Of a DNA stretch of 64,000 nt, positions 1 through 9,346 are shown piece after piece. Every line of letters begins with the position of its first letter. The first letter of the stretch is position 1. The position numbers and the translations under genes are program-made. Under the pieces are notes generated by a model. That model was given only the letters and a program-made list of their open reading frames with translations. It was not told the DNA's origin and ran no database searches. Origin of the DNA: Methanocaldococcus fervens AG86 (lineage in GTDB: Archaea > AGJL01 > Methanococci > Methanococcales > Methanocaldococcaceae); NCBI RefSeq assembly GCF_000023985.1, contig NC_013156.1:856363-920362 (forward strand). Direction: 5' to 3'.

Positions 1-897
1 TGTTAGTTCTCCTTTTTCATTAATTGCCTTTTTAATCTCCAATTTATGCCTATTAACCCATAAAACGTCTGTCTTATCTCCAAAGGTACAAACCATAACC
101 GCCCCAGTTCCAAATTCTTTCTCTACATCCTCATCAGCCAATAACTTAACCTTATGTCCAAACAATGGAACTATAAACTCCTTCCCAATTAGGTGCTTAT
201 ATCTTTCATCCTCTGGATGTACTAAGATAGCTACACATGCAGCCATCAATTCAGGCCTTGTTGTTGCTATCAGTAAATGCCCATCTCCATCAGCAGCTGG
301 GAATTTTATATAATTTAATTTGCTTTCCCTCTCTTTATATTCAACCTCAGCAAATGCAATGGCTGTTTGACATCTTGGACACCAATTTACTGGGAATTTA
401 CCTCTATAAATTAACCCATCCTTATACATCCTAACAAAGGCAGTTTGGGATTTTTTGATATACTCTGGAGTCATTGTTATATATTCCCTGTCCCAATCAA
501 TAGAAATTCCTAAGGATTTTATCTGTTTTCTCATTTTTTCAATGTTTTCTTCTGTTAATTTAATACACAACTCTCTAAATTTATGCCTATCAACATCTGA
601 CTTTGTTATGCCATATATCTCTTCAACTTTAACCTCTGTTGGCAGTCCATGACAATCCCATCCTTGTGGGAAGAGAACGTTAAATCCCTTCATTCTTTTG
701 TATCTTGCTATTATATCCATGTAAGTCCAGTTCAATGCATGCCCTAAGTGTAATCTTCCAGTTGGATATGGTGGAGGAGTATCTATAATATATGGTGGCT
801 TATCGCTTTCTTCATCAAATTTGTAAATTTTACTCTCTTCCCACTTCTTTTGTATCTCCTTTTCAATCCCTATATTATAATCTTTTGGCATCTCCAT
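1..897 (-). CDS. valS: Valyl-tRNA synthetase, N-terminal part (runs off the window)
   Basis: Charges tRNA-Val with valine in the cytoplasm. Only the first 299 codons are present; the rest lies beyond base 1. I read the protein from the sequence: it starts [10 protein letters not shown], carries the class I HIGH-type motif as [14 protein letters not shown] near residue 40, and then [11 protein letters not shown], typical of archaeal Val[11 protein letters not shown] zinc-type segment and the start of the editing domain (ATTRPEL) follow. The ATG at 897 is preceded by TAGGTGAAG, a good ribosome binding site. Leucyl- or isoleucyl-tRNA synthetase is the alternative, but GLPTEV favours ValRS. Confidence 0.9.
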   Translation of the reverse strand, partial: MEMPKDYNIGIEKEIQKKWEESKIYKFDEESDKPPYIIDTPPPYPTGRLHLGHALNWTYMDIIARYKRMKGFNVLFPQGWDCHGLPTEVKVEEIYGITKSDVDRHKFRELCIKLTEENIEKMRKQIKSLGISIDWDREYITMTPEYIKKSQTAFVRMYKDGLIYRGKFPVNWCPRCQTAIAFAEVEYKERESKLNYIKFPAADGDGHLLIATTRPELMAACVAILVHPEDERYKHLIGKEFIVPLFGHKVKLLADEDVEKEFGTGAVMVCTFGDKTDVLWVNRHKLEIKKAINEKGELT

Positions 898-916
898 TAT
901 GCTTCACCTAAACCTT

Positions 917-931
917 TTTATTTATAAAAAA
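917..931 (-). promoter_or_regulatory. Probable TATA box of valS
   Basis: Read leftward, TTTTTATAAATAAAAA lies about 25 bases before the valS start. This is archaeal TATA spacing for a leader of only a few bases. Inferred from sequence only. Confidence 0.45.
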
Positions 932-997
932 TAGCTTTAGGTTTAAATAAATAACTCCTAAATTTAATTATTAATTTAAATTTATGAATTAATATTT

Positions 998-1016
998 CCA
1001 AAAATAAAAAAAGAGA
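998..1016 (-). terminator. T-rich terminator behind the S-layer gene
   Basis: Directly after the S-layer stop codon the leftward strand reads CTCTC followed by a run of T broken by one A. Such oligo-T tracts without a strong hairpin are typical archaeal terminators, and a highly transcribed gene is expected to have one. Confidence 0.5.
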
Positions 1017-1026
1017 GTTGGGGAAT

Positions 1027-2676
1027 TTAGAGCATCTTGATTAATTCTAAAGCAGCTTCTCTTGTCTTCTCTCTGTCTCCACCAGCAACTACAACAACAT
1101 CATGTCCGTTTGCCTCTCCTGGTAAGACAGCGATTGTTGCTGGGCTGTCGTTGTCTAAAGCTAATTTTCCAGCATCAACTAAAGCTTTTGTTAATTTGTT
1201 TGCAACTGGTCCACCAACTAAGATTAAGTTCTTGTCAGCTGTGTCTAAGCTAACTTCTGTATCTAACTTAGCAATTGGTGCTGTTAATGCAACTGGCTCA
1301 ACTGCATTAGCTTCAATACCCTTCAACTTAACTTCTGCATTCAATGCAGTAACTTTTTCTCCAACGTTTACTGTAGCATCAACAGTCTTGTCCATTGAGA
1401 AGTAGACGTATAATTTATCCTCCTTGTCTTTGTCATCTAATTTGAATGTTACATAATCGAGGATGTCTATTTCGTCTCCGTCATCTAAATCTTCGAATTC
1501 ATCTCCTTCGTATCTTAAAGCGATACCAACAATTTGATCATTATCGCTTAAATCTTTCTTCAATACTATATTAGAGCTATCCTTTTGTACTGCATATATT
1601 ACCCAATCTTCTTCGTATTCTTCGTTAAGCTCTAATGCTTTAACATCCTTTGCAATTAACAACTCTGCATACCCGTAGTTCTCTCCAACATCCATCCAAG
1701 CACTGTGTATAACAACCCCTACATCGTCTCCATAAACTACTTCCATTGTAGTTTCGTTTGTTACTTTATCTGATTCTTCTTTAACAACCTTACCATCTTT
1801 TAATATATCAACAGTTACCTTGTACTCTCCTGCTTTTGTTGATTTCAATACTGATTTTACTTTAACTGTGTAGCCGTTTCCTACATCATAAGTTTCTCCT
1901 TCTTTTAAGATTCCATTGAATACTGGAGTTCCAACGTATATTGTATCTTCATCTGCATCAATATCTACTACAGCTACTTCTTTTCCTAAGAATGGAATTA
2001 CCATACCTTCTTTCAATGTTGTTGTATTTTCAAACTTCTCTTCGTCATTAGTATAAACTAATGACATATAAACTGCATTTTTTTTATCTACCATTAATTC
2101 TCCTGAGTCATTTTGAACTGCAACTGCTACAATCTCTCCAGCATCATCATCGCTGTCATACCAATCTTTTGGGTCGACATCCTCAATCTTTAACATTGTT
2201 GATACATCACCTAAGCTGACGATTTCATTGAGTTCATCATCATCAACACCTAACGCATCAGCTAATCCGTATGGATCTCCAGTATCATTTTCAAATGCAT
2301 CTGCATAGTCGCTGTCTGATGCTGCAACGAATACTGTGTAATTGCCTTCAGGAATTGTCTCCGCATATACATCGACGTCATCTGATTTAGCTTCTGCGTG
2401 AACTGTTATATCAGCACTTCCATCTTCGACTGTTCCTTCTTTGTAGCACAAGCTTCCTATTTTAGCTGCAATGTCAGCTGCTGAGACAACATCCATTGTT
2501 GATGGTGCATCAGCACCAACGACAACGTAGCAGTTTGGCTGTCCATTTTTAACGAATAAGTCTTTTGTAACTTCTCCCTGAACTGTTACCTCAGCAGCAA
2601 CTCCACTTGCTAATGCAGTAGCAACCATTGCACCTCCAACAGCAATAGCACCGATTTTCTTTAAGCTCATAGCCAT
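1027..2676 (-). CDS. sla: S-layer protein
   Basis: Structural protein of the paracrystalline cell wall. The 549-residue product begins with an export signal: MAMSLKK, a hydrophobic Ala/Gly/Val stretch, and probable cleavage after SGVAA near residue 28. The mature part is rich in Asp, Glu, Val and Thr with almost no Cys, as in hyperthermophile S-layer glycoproteins. The C-terminal quarter contains LILVGGPVANKLT and VVVVAGGDREKTREAALELI, the conserved end of methanococcal S-layer proteins. Length is close to the M. jannaschii S-layer protein (MJ0822) as I recall it. The ATG follows GGTGATAATGT. The strong TATA element upstream fits very high expression. Confidence 0.93.
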   Translation of the reverse strand: MAMSLKKIGAIAVGGAMVATALASGVAAEVTVQGEVTKDLFVKNGQPNCYVVVGADAPSTMDVVSAADIAAKIGSLCYKEGTVEDGSADITVHAEAKSDDVDVYAETIPEGNYTVFVAASDSDYADAFENDTGDPYGLADALGVDDDELNEIVSLGDVSTMLKIEDVDPKDWYDSDDDAGEIVAVAVQNDSGELMVDKKNAVYMSLVYTNDEEKFENTTTLKEGMVIPFLGKEVAVVDIDADEDTIYVGTPVFNGILKEGETYDVGNGYTVKVKSVLKSTKAGEYKVTVDILKDGKVVKEESDKVTNETTMEVVYGDDVGVVIHSAWMDVGENYGYAELLIAKDVKALELNEEYEEDWVIYAVQKDSSNIVLKKDLSDNDQIVGIALRYEGDEFEDLDDGDEIDILDYVTFKLDDKDKEDKLYVYFSMDKTVDATVNVGEKVTALNAEVKLKGIEANAVEPVALTAPIAKLDTEVSLDTADKNLILVGGPVANKLTKALVDAGKLALDNDSPATIAVLPGEANGHDVVVVAGGDREKTREAALELIKML

Positions 2677-2735
2677 ACATTATCACCTAAGTTTTTAGTT
2701 TTTGTATTTGACGGTATATACCTTCGACAAACTAC

Positions 2736-2752
2736 TATATAAACCTTACGAT
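2736..2752 (-). promoter_or_regulatory. S-layer gene promoter (BRE plus TATA)
   Basis: Leftward strand ATCGTAAGGTTTATATA: a purine-rich BRE-like GTAAGG directly before a TATA box, 60 bases from the ATG. That gives a leader of about 35 bases. The same 17 bases occur once more at 24117-24133 before mmp10. Confidence 0.7.
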
Positions 2753-2846
2753 ATGAAACGGTTATAACAATAGTTTTAAAATAAGAATTTTTGTTATATC
2801 TTAGATATTCTAAATTTAAGATAATATATTTCTTAATTTTAAAATA

Positions 2847-2876
2847 AAAAAAGTTACAAATGTTTGCAACTTTTTT
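2847..2876. repeat. 30-base inverted repeat between S-layer gene and ATPase gene
   Basis: Left arm AAAAAAGTTaCAAA and right arm TTTGcAACTTTTTT pair over 13 positions with a single mismatch and only two bases between the arms. The short centre suits a protein-bound palindrome better than an RNA hairpin, but a terminator acting in either direction is possible because both strands give a T-run. Confidence 0.4.
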
Positions 2877-2993
2877 AAATGGCTAAAAATTAATTTTAAT
2901 ATATCTAAATATTTAGTAGAAATTTATAAAAATCTCGCAAGAAATAATGTTAAAAAATAAGTAAGATAAAAATTTAAATTTTGGTGAATATTT

Positions 2994-4046
2994 ATGAGAT
3001 TTTTTAATAGAGAAAAAGAGATTAAAGAAATTCTTTCAATCATTGAGTCAGAGCCACAAAGAATTAATTTTATATACGGCTCTATAAATTCAGGAAAAAC
3101 TGCCTTAATTAATGAGATAATAAACAATAGGTTAGATAAAGACAAATACGTTGTATTTTATTTTGATTTGAGGGAGATTTTTATATCAAGATATGATGAC
3201 TTCATTGAAGTATTGTTCGAAGAGTATGAGGGGGATAAAAACCCAACAGAGATAATAAAATCTCTTATTAATGAGTTACCAAGTTTGTATGGCATCCCAA
3301 TACCTAAAAATACTCTAAATGAGATTTTTAAAAAGAAAACGACCAAAAATGTTTTTAGATACATAACTAAGGTATTGATGGATATTAAAAAAGAAGGAAA
3401 GCAGCCAATATTAATTATAGATGAGTTACAAAAAATCGGTGATATGAAGATTAATGGGTTTTTAATTTATGAATTGTTTAATTATTTTGTCTCCTTAACT
3501 AAGCATAAGCATTTATGTCATGTTTTCTGTTTAAGTTCTGATAGTTTATTTATTGAGAGAGTTTATAACGAGGCAATGTTAAAAGGTAGAGTAGATTACA
3601 TTTTAGTGGATGACTTTGATAAAGAGACAGCAATAAAATTTATTGATTTTCTATCAGAAAATATTTTAAATAAAAAATTATCTGATGATGAAAAAGAGTT
3701 AATTTATACCCATGTGGGAGGAAAGCCGGTAGATATAATCTATGTTATTGATAAGTTAAGATATAAGGAGTTAAAAGAGATTTTAGATTATTTACTAATG
3801 GATGAACAACAAAAATTAAAATACTTCTTAGAGGATGTTAAAGAAAAAGATGAAGAGCTTTATAAAAAAGTTGTTGAGACATTAAAAATATTTAAAGAAA
3901 ACTATGAAATTGACGATATAACAATAAATAAAAAAATTAGGGAATTTTTAGTTAAAAGAAACATTTTATTCCTAAATCCTATTGAAGGAACTTTAAAACC
4001 ACAATCATTTTTGGTTTGGAATGCGATAAAGAAAATTATTCAATAA
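2994..4046 (+). CDS. Archaeal AAA-type ATPase (PF01637-like)
   Basis: A 350-residue P-loop ATPase of the family expanded in Methanocaldococcus. It starts [13 protein letters not shown], the usual FxxRexE opening, followed by Walker [12 protein letters not shown] near residue 30 and Walker [12 protein letters not shown] near residue 140. Then come the sensor-like FCLSSDSLF and a C-terminal winged-helix-like part ([14 protein letters not shown]). These proteins are thought to be regulatory or DNA-associated STAND-like ATPases; no substrate is known. The ATG follows GGTGAATATTT. The end overlaps the region just before the CooC-like gene, so the two may be cotranscribed. Confidence 0.8.
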   Translation: MRFFNREKEIKEILSIIESEPQRINFIYGSINSGKTALINEIINNRLDKDKYVVFYFDLREIFISRYDDFIEVLFEEYEGDKNPTEIIKSLINELPSLYGIPIPKNTLNEIFKKKTTKNVFRYITKVLMDIKKEGKQPILIIDELQKIGDMKINGFLIYELFNYFVSLTKHKHLCHVFCLSSDSLFIERVYNEAMLKGRVDYILVDDFDKETAIKFIDFLSENILNKKLSDDEKELIYTHVGGKPVDIIYVIDKLRYKELKEILDYLLMDEQQKLKYFLEDVKEKDEELYKKVVETLKIFKENYEIDDITINKKIREFLVKRNILFLNPIEGTLKPQSFLVWNAIKKIIQ

Positions 4047-4069
4047 CACTAAATAATAATGTGATAAAA

Positions 4070-4846
4070 ATGAAAATAGCAATAACTGGAAAAGGAGGAG
4101 TAGGAAAAACATTTATTGCTTCAACATTAATGAGATTATTTGAGAAAAGAGGATTTAAAGTTATTGGAGTTGATTGCGACCCAAATCCTACGTTGGCTTT
4201 GGCTTTTGGGATTGAAGAAGAGATAATTCCATTATCAAAAAGGCATGATATAATTGAAGAGAGAACTGGGGCTAAACCAGGAACTTATGGAAATGTTTTT
4301 AAAATGAACCCAAAGGTTGATGATTTAATTGACAAAGTTGGATATAAAGTAGGAAACATAACTATCTTGGTTATGGGGACTATAGAAGAGGGAGGAGAAG
4401 GGTGTGTCTGCCCAGCCTCTGTTTTATTGAGGAGGTTGTTAAGGCATTTAATTTTAAAGAGGGATGAAGTTGTTATCTTAGACATGGAAGCAGGTATTGA
4501 GCATTTTGGAAGGAAAACAATAGATACCGTTGATTTAATGCTTATTGTTATAGAACCTACAAAAAAATCGTTGATAACTGCAAAAAGGATGAAGAAATTA
4601 GCCAAAGATTTGGGAATAAAGCATTTGGGTGTGGTTGTCAATAAAGTGAGAGATGAGGATAAAAAATTATTGGAAAGTATTATTAAAGAGGAGCTTGGTT
4701 TAGAAGTTTTAGGATTTATTCCTTATGATGAAGAGGTAGTAAAAAGTGATTTTATGGGAAAACCTATAGATTTAAATTCAAAAGCTGCAAAAGAAGTAGA
4801 GAAGATATTTAACTACATTCTAAAATTAAAAAATTCTATAATTTAA
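4070..4846 (+). CDS. CooC-like nickel-insertion/MinD-type ATPase
   Basis: A 258-residue deviant Walker ATPase of the CooC branch, which uses ATP to help load nickel into carbon monoxide dehydrogenase. It begins MKIAITGKGGVGKTFIAS, the KGGVGKT Walker A at residue 8, then DCDPNPTLALA, the CooC-type GEGCVCPASVLLRRLLRH (the CxC nickel-binding motif of CooC) and VILDMEAGIEHFGR. A longer reading from 4016 adds 18 unconvincing residues inside the previous gene. I chose the ATG after GTGATAAAA. The end overlaps moaA tail to tail by 11 bases. No CODH gene is nearby, so the partner is encoded elsewhere. Confidence 0.85.
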   Translation: MKIAITGKGGVGKTFIASTLMRLFEKRGFKVIGVDCDPNPTLALAFGIEEEIIPLSKRHDIIEERTGAKPGTYGNVFKMNPKVDDLIDKVGYKVGNITILVMGTIEEGGEGCVCPASVLLRRLLRHLILKRDEVVILDMEAGIEHFGRKTIDTVDLMLIVIEPTKKSLITAKRMKKLAKDLGIKHLGVVVNKVRDEDKKLLESIIKEELGLEVLGFIPYDEEVVKSDFMGKPIDLNSKAAKEVEKIFNYILKLKNSII

Positions 4847-5732
4847 AATATGGCTCCCTTCTATTAATACATTCAATAAAATATGGCTCTAAATTCTCTC
4901 CCCTTCTAAGTGGAGTTAAAATATCAACCAAGTTGTCATCTCTCAACAGGCAGGGCTTTAAATAACCGTCGTAAGTTAATCTTATCCTTGTGCAATGCAT
5001 GCAAAACTCGCTGTTATCCATAGGTCTTACAAACTCAACTTCCAATCCATCATCTAATATATATTTCCTCCTATTCTGCATAAATTTTCTTGTAATAACT
5101 TTATCAGCTTTTTCTTTAATTTCATTTTCTATTGATGATATATCATAATAGTATTTTTTAAGACCCTCTTTTAATGGAATAAACTCAATAATTTGTAGTA
5201 TAGCCCCAACATCTCTGCAAAATTCCATAATTTCTGGTAGCTCTTTAATATTAATTGACATAGCTAAAAAATTAACCTTTAAAGGAGTTAATTCCTCTTC
5301 TATAGCCCTTTTAATTCCATTTACAACCTTATTTACATCTCCAAATTTTGTAATCTTTTTATACAATTCAGGATTTAACGTATCTAAGCTCACGTTAACC
5401 CTATCCAATCCAGCATCTTTAAGCTTATCAGCTAAATTTTCTAAGAGGATTCCATTAGTTGTTAATGAGATATCTTTTATCTTTTCATCTTTAATGTTTT
5501 CAATGATTTCACAGATATCTTTTCTTAATAAAGGCTCTCCACCAGAAATTTTTACTTTTCTAACTCCAAATTTCGTTGATGTTTTAGCTATAAGCCCAAT
5601 CTCTTCAGCAGTCATATATCTGCCATTATTGGAATTATGCCCCTCTTTGTGGCAATAAAAACAGTTTAAATTGCATTTATTTGTTATAGAAATCCTAAAA
5701 GACCCAATCTCCCTACCAAATTTATCTCTCAT
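4836..5732 (-). CDS. moaA: GTP 3',8-cyclase (molybdopterin biosynthesis)
   Basis: Radical-SAM enzyme for the first step of molybdopterin synthesis, GTP to cyclic 7,8-dihydro-GTP. The 298-residue protein opens MRDKFGREIGSFRISITN and carries the SAM cluster motif CNLNCFYC, then KISGGEPLLRKD. A second cluster motif near the C-terminus includes CMHCTRIRLTYDGYLKPCLL. A GTG three codons upstream could also be read, but the ATG at 5732 has GTGGATAGT as its ribosome binding site and fits the family start. The cofactor serves tungsten/molybdenum formylmethanofuran and formate dehydrogenases. mobA is present about 41 kb away. Confidence 0.93.
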   Translation of the reverse strand: MRDKFGREIGSFRISITNKCNLNCFYCHKEGHNSNNGRYMTAEEIGLIAKTSTKFGVRKVKISGGEPLLRKDICEIIENIKDEKIKDISLTTNGILLENLADKLKDAGLDRVNVSLDTLNPELYKKITKFGDVNKVVNGIKRAIEEELTPLKVNFLAMSINIKELPEIMEFCRDVGAILQIIEFIPLKEGLKKYYYDISSIENEIKEKADKVITRKFMQNRRKYILDDGLEVEFVRPMDNSEFCMHCTRIRLTYDGYLKPCLLRDDNLVDILTPLRRGENLEPYFIECINRREPYFKL

Positions 5733-5830
5733 ACTATCCACTACTAAAAGTTAAGCTTCTAAAAAATAATATAGGAGATTAATTATAAAAAAGCTACGTA
5801 ATGATTTCAAATTAATCAAAATATATAAAT

Positions 5831-6541
5831 TTATTCACTCTTTTCTTCTTTCTTCTCTTCTTTACTTTCCTTTTTTCTTTCAAATGTTTCAACAAAGTTG
5901 ACTTTTTCAGCATCTTCCAATCTCTTCAATATTTCATTGGCAATAGCCATCTTAGCAGTCTGAATATTTGGCATAAATGGAGCAAACTCTGGCAACTCTA
6001 TTTTAACTGTTCCATTTCTAATGGTTACCTTTACATTATCTAATCTTGGAACGTACATCTTTACAATCTCTTTTACCATCTCTTTTTTATCATCAACAAC
6101 TTCTTCAATTCTTATTCTATACTTTACCTCTTTTCCAGCCAATTCGTGGTTGAAATCAACTAAAACTCTTCCGCTGTTTATACTTACAATTTTTCCTGGC
6201 ACTCCATCTATTGTAATTGGTAATCCTTTTATTGGTTTAATACCTCTCTTTTTAAATTCTGATAATGGAACTAATTTTATCTTTGATGGGTCTCTTTTAC
6301 CAAATGCCTTTTCTGGAGGTAAAACAACTTCTCTTTCTTCTCCAACATCCATCTCCAATATAACTTCGTCTAAACCTGGCAACACCTGCCCCTCTCCTGC
6401 AAAAATAGCTACAGGTCCATAAACCATCGCAGGATTGTAAATTCCTTCTTTTTTAGCCAATTCCTCGTTAGTTGTGTCAAATAATCTATCATCTACGTAT
6501 CCATCATAGCTAATCTTTACCATTTTTCCTTTTTCTACCAT
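5831..6541 (-). CDS. FKBP-type peptidyl-prolyl isomerase (long archaeal form)
   Basis: Folding helper that isomerises Xaa-Pro bonds. The 236-residue protein begins [24 protein letters not shown], followed by the SlyD-like core with [17 protein letters not shown], the [11 protein letters not shown] loop and [10 protein letters not shown]. It then continues into the roughly 90-residue C-terminal domain of the large archaeal FKBPs and ends in a charged Lys/Glu tail. The upstream GTG reading adds three residues, but GATGAGGTGG sits at the right distance for the ATG at 6541. Monocistronic as far as visible. Confidence 0.9.
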   Translation of the reverse strand: MVEKGKMVKISYDGYVDDRLFDTTNEELAKKEGIYNPAMVYGPVAIFAGEGQVLPGLDEVILEMDVGEEREVVLPPEKAFGKRDPSKIKLVPLSEFKKRGIKPIKGLPITIDGVPGKIVSINSGRVLVDFNHELAGKEVKYRIRIEEVVDDKKEMVKEIVKMYVPRLDNVKVTIRNGTVKIELPEFAPFMPNIQTAKMAIANEILKRLEDAEKVNFVETFERKKESKEEKKEEKSE

Positions 6542-6706
6542 ATTTTCCACCTCATCTAATTTTAACTAAAAAGCATTATTCAATGAGTTTAAAAATCTTT
6601 CATAAACTTTAATATAATCTATATATAAACATAACTGAAAAAATAAAAAATTTTAAATATTGAATTATAATCAATATTTACTATCATGAGCGGAGGATAG
6701 ATGTAA

Positions 6707-7123
6707 ATGGAGATTGGGTATGCCTTTATATTAGCAGGTTTTTTGATTATGGCGTTAGAGGCTGTTATTCCAGGCTTATATTTCCCCGTATTAGGGGTAG
6801 CTTTATTAATTTATGGAATATTTTTATTGATATTTCCACAATACGCTTTTATTTCCGCAATAATTGCAGGAGTTTTAACTATAATTATCCTACATAAATT
6901 CGTTTATAGTATGGGGAAGGAAATAAAAGTGGGGGCTGAAAGATTTGTTGGTAAAATTGCCAAAGCTATAGAAGACTTTGATGAAAACGGTTATGGGAGG
7001 GTTGAGATAGAGAACCAAATATGGCTGGCAAAATCTAAAGATGAAATAAAAAATGGGGATAAAGTTAAAGTTATTGGTTTTGAAGGAGTTTCGTTAATAG
7101 TTAAAAAAGTTGAAGGTGAATAA
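6707..7123 (+). CDS. NfeD-like membrane protein
   Basis: A 138-residue protein with three to four hydrophobic segments in the first 70 residues ([50 protein letters not shown]). A soluble OB-fold-like C-terminus follows, with [22 protein letters not shown] and [16 protein letters not shown], the typical NfeD end. Such proteins pair with stomatins, and the stomatin gene follows after one base, so they form an operon and probably a membrane complex. GGAGG lies about 10 bases before the ATG. Confidence 0.85.
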   Translation: MEIGYAFILAGFLIMALEAVIPGLYFPVLGVALLIYGIFLLIFPQYAFISAIIAGVLTIIILHKFVYSMGKEIKVGAERFVGKIAKAIEDFDENGYGRVEIENQIWLAKSKDEIKNGDKVKVIGFEGVSLIVKKVEGE

Positions 7124-7124
7124 C

Positions 7125-7937
7125 ATGTTTTGGTTTTGGTTAATATTAGGAATTATTGTTTTATTTATAATTGTAAAATCCATAGTTATTGTTAATCAAT
7201 ATGAAGGGGGTTTAATATTTAGATTGGGAAGAGTTGTAGGAAAATTGAAGCCTGGAATAAATATAATCATCCCATTTTTAGACGTGCCTGTTAAGGTTGA
7301 TATAAGGACGAGAGTTACTGACGTTCCTCCTCAGGAGATGATTACAAAGGATAACGCAGTTGTAAAAGTTGATGCAGTTGTTTACTATAGAGTTATAGAT
7401 GTTGAAAAAGCCATTTTAGAAGTTGAAGACTACGAATATGCCATAATAAACTTAGCCCAAACGACATTAAGGGCAATAATTGGTAGTATGGAGCTGGATG
7501 AAGTTTTAAATAAAAGAGAGTATATAAACTCCAAATTATTGGAAATATTGGATAGAGAAACAGATGCTTGGGGAGTCAGGATTGAAAAGGTTGAAGTTAA
7601 AGAGATAGACCCTCCAGAAGATATAAAAAATGCTATGGCTCAACAGATGAAGGCAGAGAGGTTGAAAAGAGCGGCCATATTAGAGGCAGAGGGAGAGAAG
7701 CAGAGTAGAATTTTAAGAGCAGAGGGAATTGCAGAAAGTTTGAGAATTGAGGCTGAGGGGCAAGCTAAAGCAATACAGATAGTGGCAGAAGCGGCAAGAG
7801 AATACTTCAAAGATGAAGCTCAGCTCTATAAAGCCTTAGAAGTGGCTAATAATGTATTAAAAGACAATACAAAATATGTTATTTCAGAGAACGTATTGGA
7901 TGTGGTTAAAAATTTCATTAAGAAGGATTCAGCTTAA
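7125..7937 (+). CDS. Stomatin/prohibitin-family (SPFH) membrane protein
   Basis: 270 residues starting [10 protein letters not shown], one N-terminal membrane segment (residues 3-22), then the SPFH core ([35 protein letters not shown]). A Glu/Ala/Lys-rich coiled coil ([18 protein letters not shown] onward) mediates assembly into rings. Organises membrane microdomains and is often cleaved by or coupled to its NfeD partner, encoded immediately upstream. The start used here follows GAAGGTGAATAAC; an upstream ATG at 7110 lies inside nfeD and is unlikely. Confidence 0.9.
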   Translation: MFWFWLILGIIVLFIIVKSIVIVNQYEGGLIFRLGRVVGKLKPGINIIIPFLDVPVKVDIRTRVTDVPPQEMITKDNAVVKVDAVVYYRVIDVEKAILEVEDYEYAIINLAQTTLRAIIGSMELDEVLNKREYINSKLLEILDRETDAWGVRIEKVEVKEIDPPEDIKNAMAQQMKAERLKRAAILEAEGEKQSRILRAEGIAESLRIEAEGQAKAIQIVAEAAREYFKDEAQLYKALEVANNVLKDNTKYVISENVLDVVKNFIKKDSA

Positions 7938-8080
7938 CCAAAATTATATATATTCTTTTTTTGTAAATATTTTACACCACCACATTTAATCTTATTTTTA
8001 ATAAATCATCACAAAAAACACAATTTACGATTTTAAAAAATGGAAATTAAAATTTAAAATAAAGGATTATGGTGATAGTT

Positions 8081-9346
8081 ATGGCATCAAGTGATTCAAA
8101 ACAATTATATTTATTTAAAAAAATGTTGAAAGAATTAAAAACAAAAAAAGGTAAAGGTACTGAGCTTATTAGCTTATATATACCCGCAGGAAGAAGAATT
8201 TCTGACGTAGCCCAGCATTTAAGAGAAGAAATGTCACAGGCATCAAACATTAAAAGTAAAAGTACAAGAAAAAATGTTCAATCGGCAATAGAAGCAATAT
8301 TGCAGAGGTTAAAATTATTGAAAGAGCCATTAGAAAAGGGAGTTGTTATATTTGCAGGAATGATTCCAAGAAGCGGTCCAGGAACAGAAAAGATGGAAAC
8401 TTATGTTATAGAGCCACCAGAACCTATAAAAACATACATCTATAGATGTGATTCAGAATTCTACTTAGAGCCGTTAGAAGAGTTTTTAGAAGAGAAGGAC
8501 GTTTATGGAATAATATTGGTTGATAGAAACGAGGCTACAATAGCCTTGGTTAAAGGTAGAAACATAAACATCCTAAAAAGGCTAACAAGTGGAGTTCCTG
8601 GAAAGTTCAAAGCAGGAGGGCAGTCAGCAAGGAGATTAGAAAGGCTTATTGATTTAGCTGCCCATGAATTCTTACAGAGAGTTGGACAGAAGGCAAATGA
8701 GCAATTTCTTCCATTATTGCAGGAGAAAAAACTTAAAGGAATTTTAGTTGGAGGACCAGGGCATACTAAAAACGAGTTTGTTGAAGGGGATTATTTACAT
8801 CATGAGCTTAAAAAGATTGTATTGGATACGTTTGATTTATGCTATACAGAGGAGTTTGGTATAAGGGAACTTTTAGAGAAAGCAGCCCCATTATTGAAGG
8901 ATGTTGAATTGATGAAAGAAAGAGAAGCTGTTCAAAGATTCTTAAAAGAGTTAGTTAAAGAGGACGGAGGATTAGCATGTTATGGAGAAAAAGAGGTTTT
9001 AGAGGCTTTAATGATGGGAGCTGTTGATACTCTAATTGTTTCTGAGGAGTTAGAGAAATACAAGGTAAAAATAGCATGTAACAACTGTGATTATTTGGAA
9101 GAAAAGATTGTTACAAAACTCGAGCTTATTAAATTAGAGGAAGAGCTTAAAAATGCCCAATGTCCAAAATGTGGAGGAGCTTTAAGCATTATTGAGGAGA
9201 AAGACTATATTGAATACCTATCAGAGTTGTGTGAGCAGAGTGGAACTAAGCTCATAACCGTTTCATCAGAAACAGAAGAAGGAGCTATGATTTTAAATGC
9301 ATTTAAAGGAATTGCGGCCATATTAAGATACAAGATTCATCAATAA
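8081..9346 (+). CDS. prf1: Peptide chain release factor aRF1
   Basis: Recognises all three stop codons and triggers peptide release. The 421-residue protein has the stop-decoding NIKS motif in ASNIKSKSTRKNV near residue 55 and the catalytic GGQ at residues 179-181 (KAGGQSARRLER). The C-terminal domain has a four-Cys zinc-type site (CNNC ... CPKC). ATG chosen after GGTGATAGTT, four codons inside a longer possible reading. The 3' end overlaps the convergent LarE-like gene by seven bases. Confidence 0.96.
   Translation: MASSDSKQLYLFKKMLKELKTKKGKGTELISLYIPAGRRISDVAQHLREEMSQASNIKSKSTRKNVQSAIEAILQRLKLLKEPLEKGVVIFAGMIPRSGPGTEKMETYVIEPPEPIKTYIYRCDSEFYLEPLEEFLEEKDVYGIILVDRNEATIALVKGRNINILKRLTSGVPGKFKAGGQSARRLERLIDLAAHEFLQRVGQKANEQFLPLLQEKKLKGILVGGPGHTKNEFVEGDYLHHELKKIVLDTFDLCYTEEFGIRELLEKAAPLLKDVELMKEREAVQRFLKELVKEDGGLACYGEKEVLEALMMGAVDTLIVSEELEKYKVKIACNNCDYLEEKIVTKLELIKLEEELKNAQCPKCGGALSIIEEKDYIEYLSELCEQSGTKLITVSSETEEGAMILNAFKGIAAILRYKIHQ

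Larger units (their letters stand above)
2677..2993. other. Divergent intergenic region, S-layer promoter side and ATPase side
   Basis: This 317-base AT-rich spacer has no plausible gene. It holds the leftward S-layer promoter (2736-2752) and a 30-base near-perfect palindrome (2847-2876). The short stretch before the rightward ATPase gene contains TTTAAATTTTGGTGAATATTT, whose GGTGA is the ATPase ribosome binding site. Confidence 0.6.

Noticed and set aside
237-652. Two rightward open frames at the left end
   Set aside because: They are antisense to valS, whose protein reads cleanly through the whole stretch.
1037-1405. Long open frame opposite the S-layer gene
   Set aside because: It lies wholly inside the S-layer gene, is composed of Ser/Thr/Ala/Pro residues typical of antisense shadows, and has no ribosome binding site.
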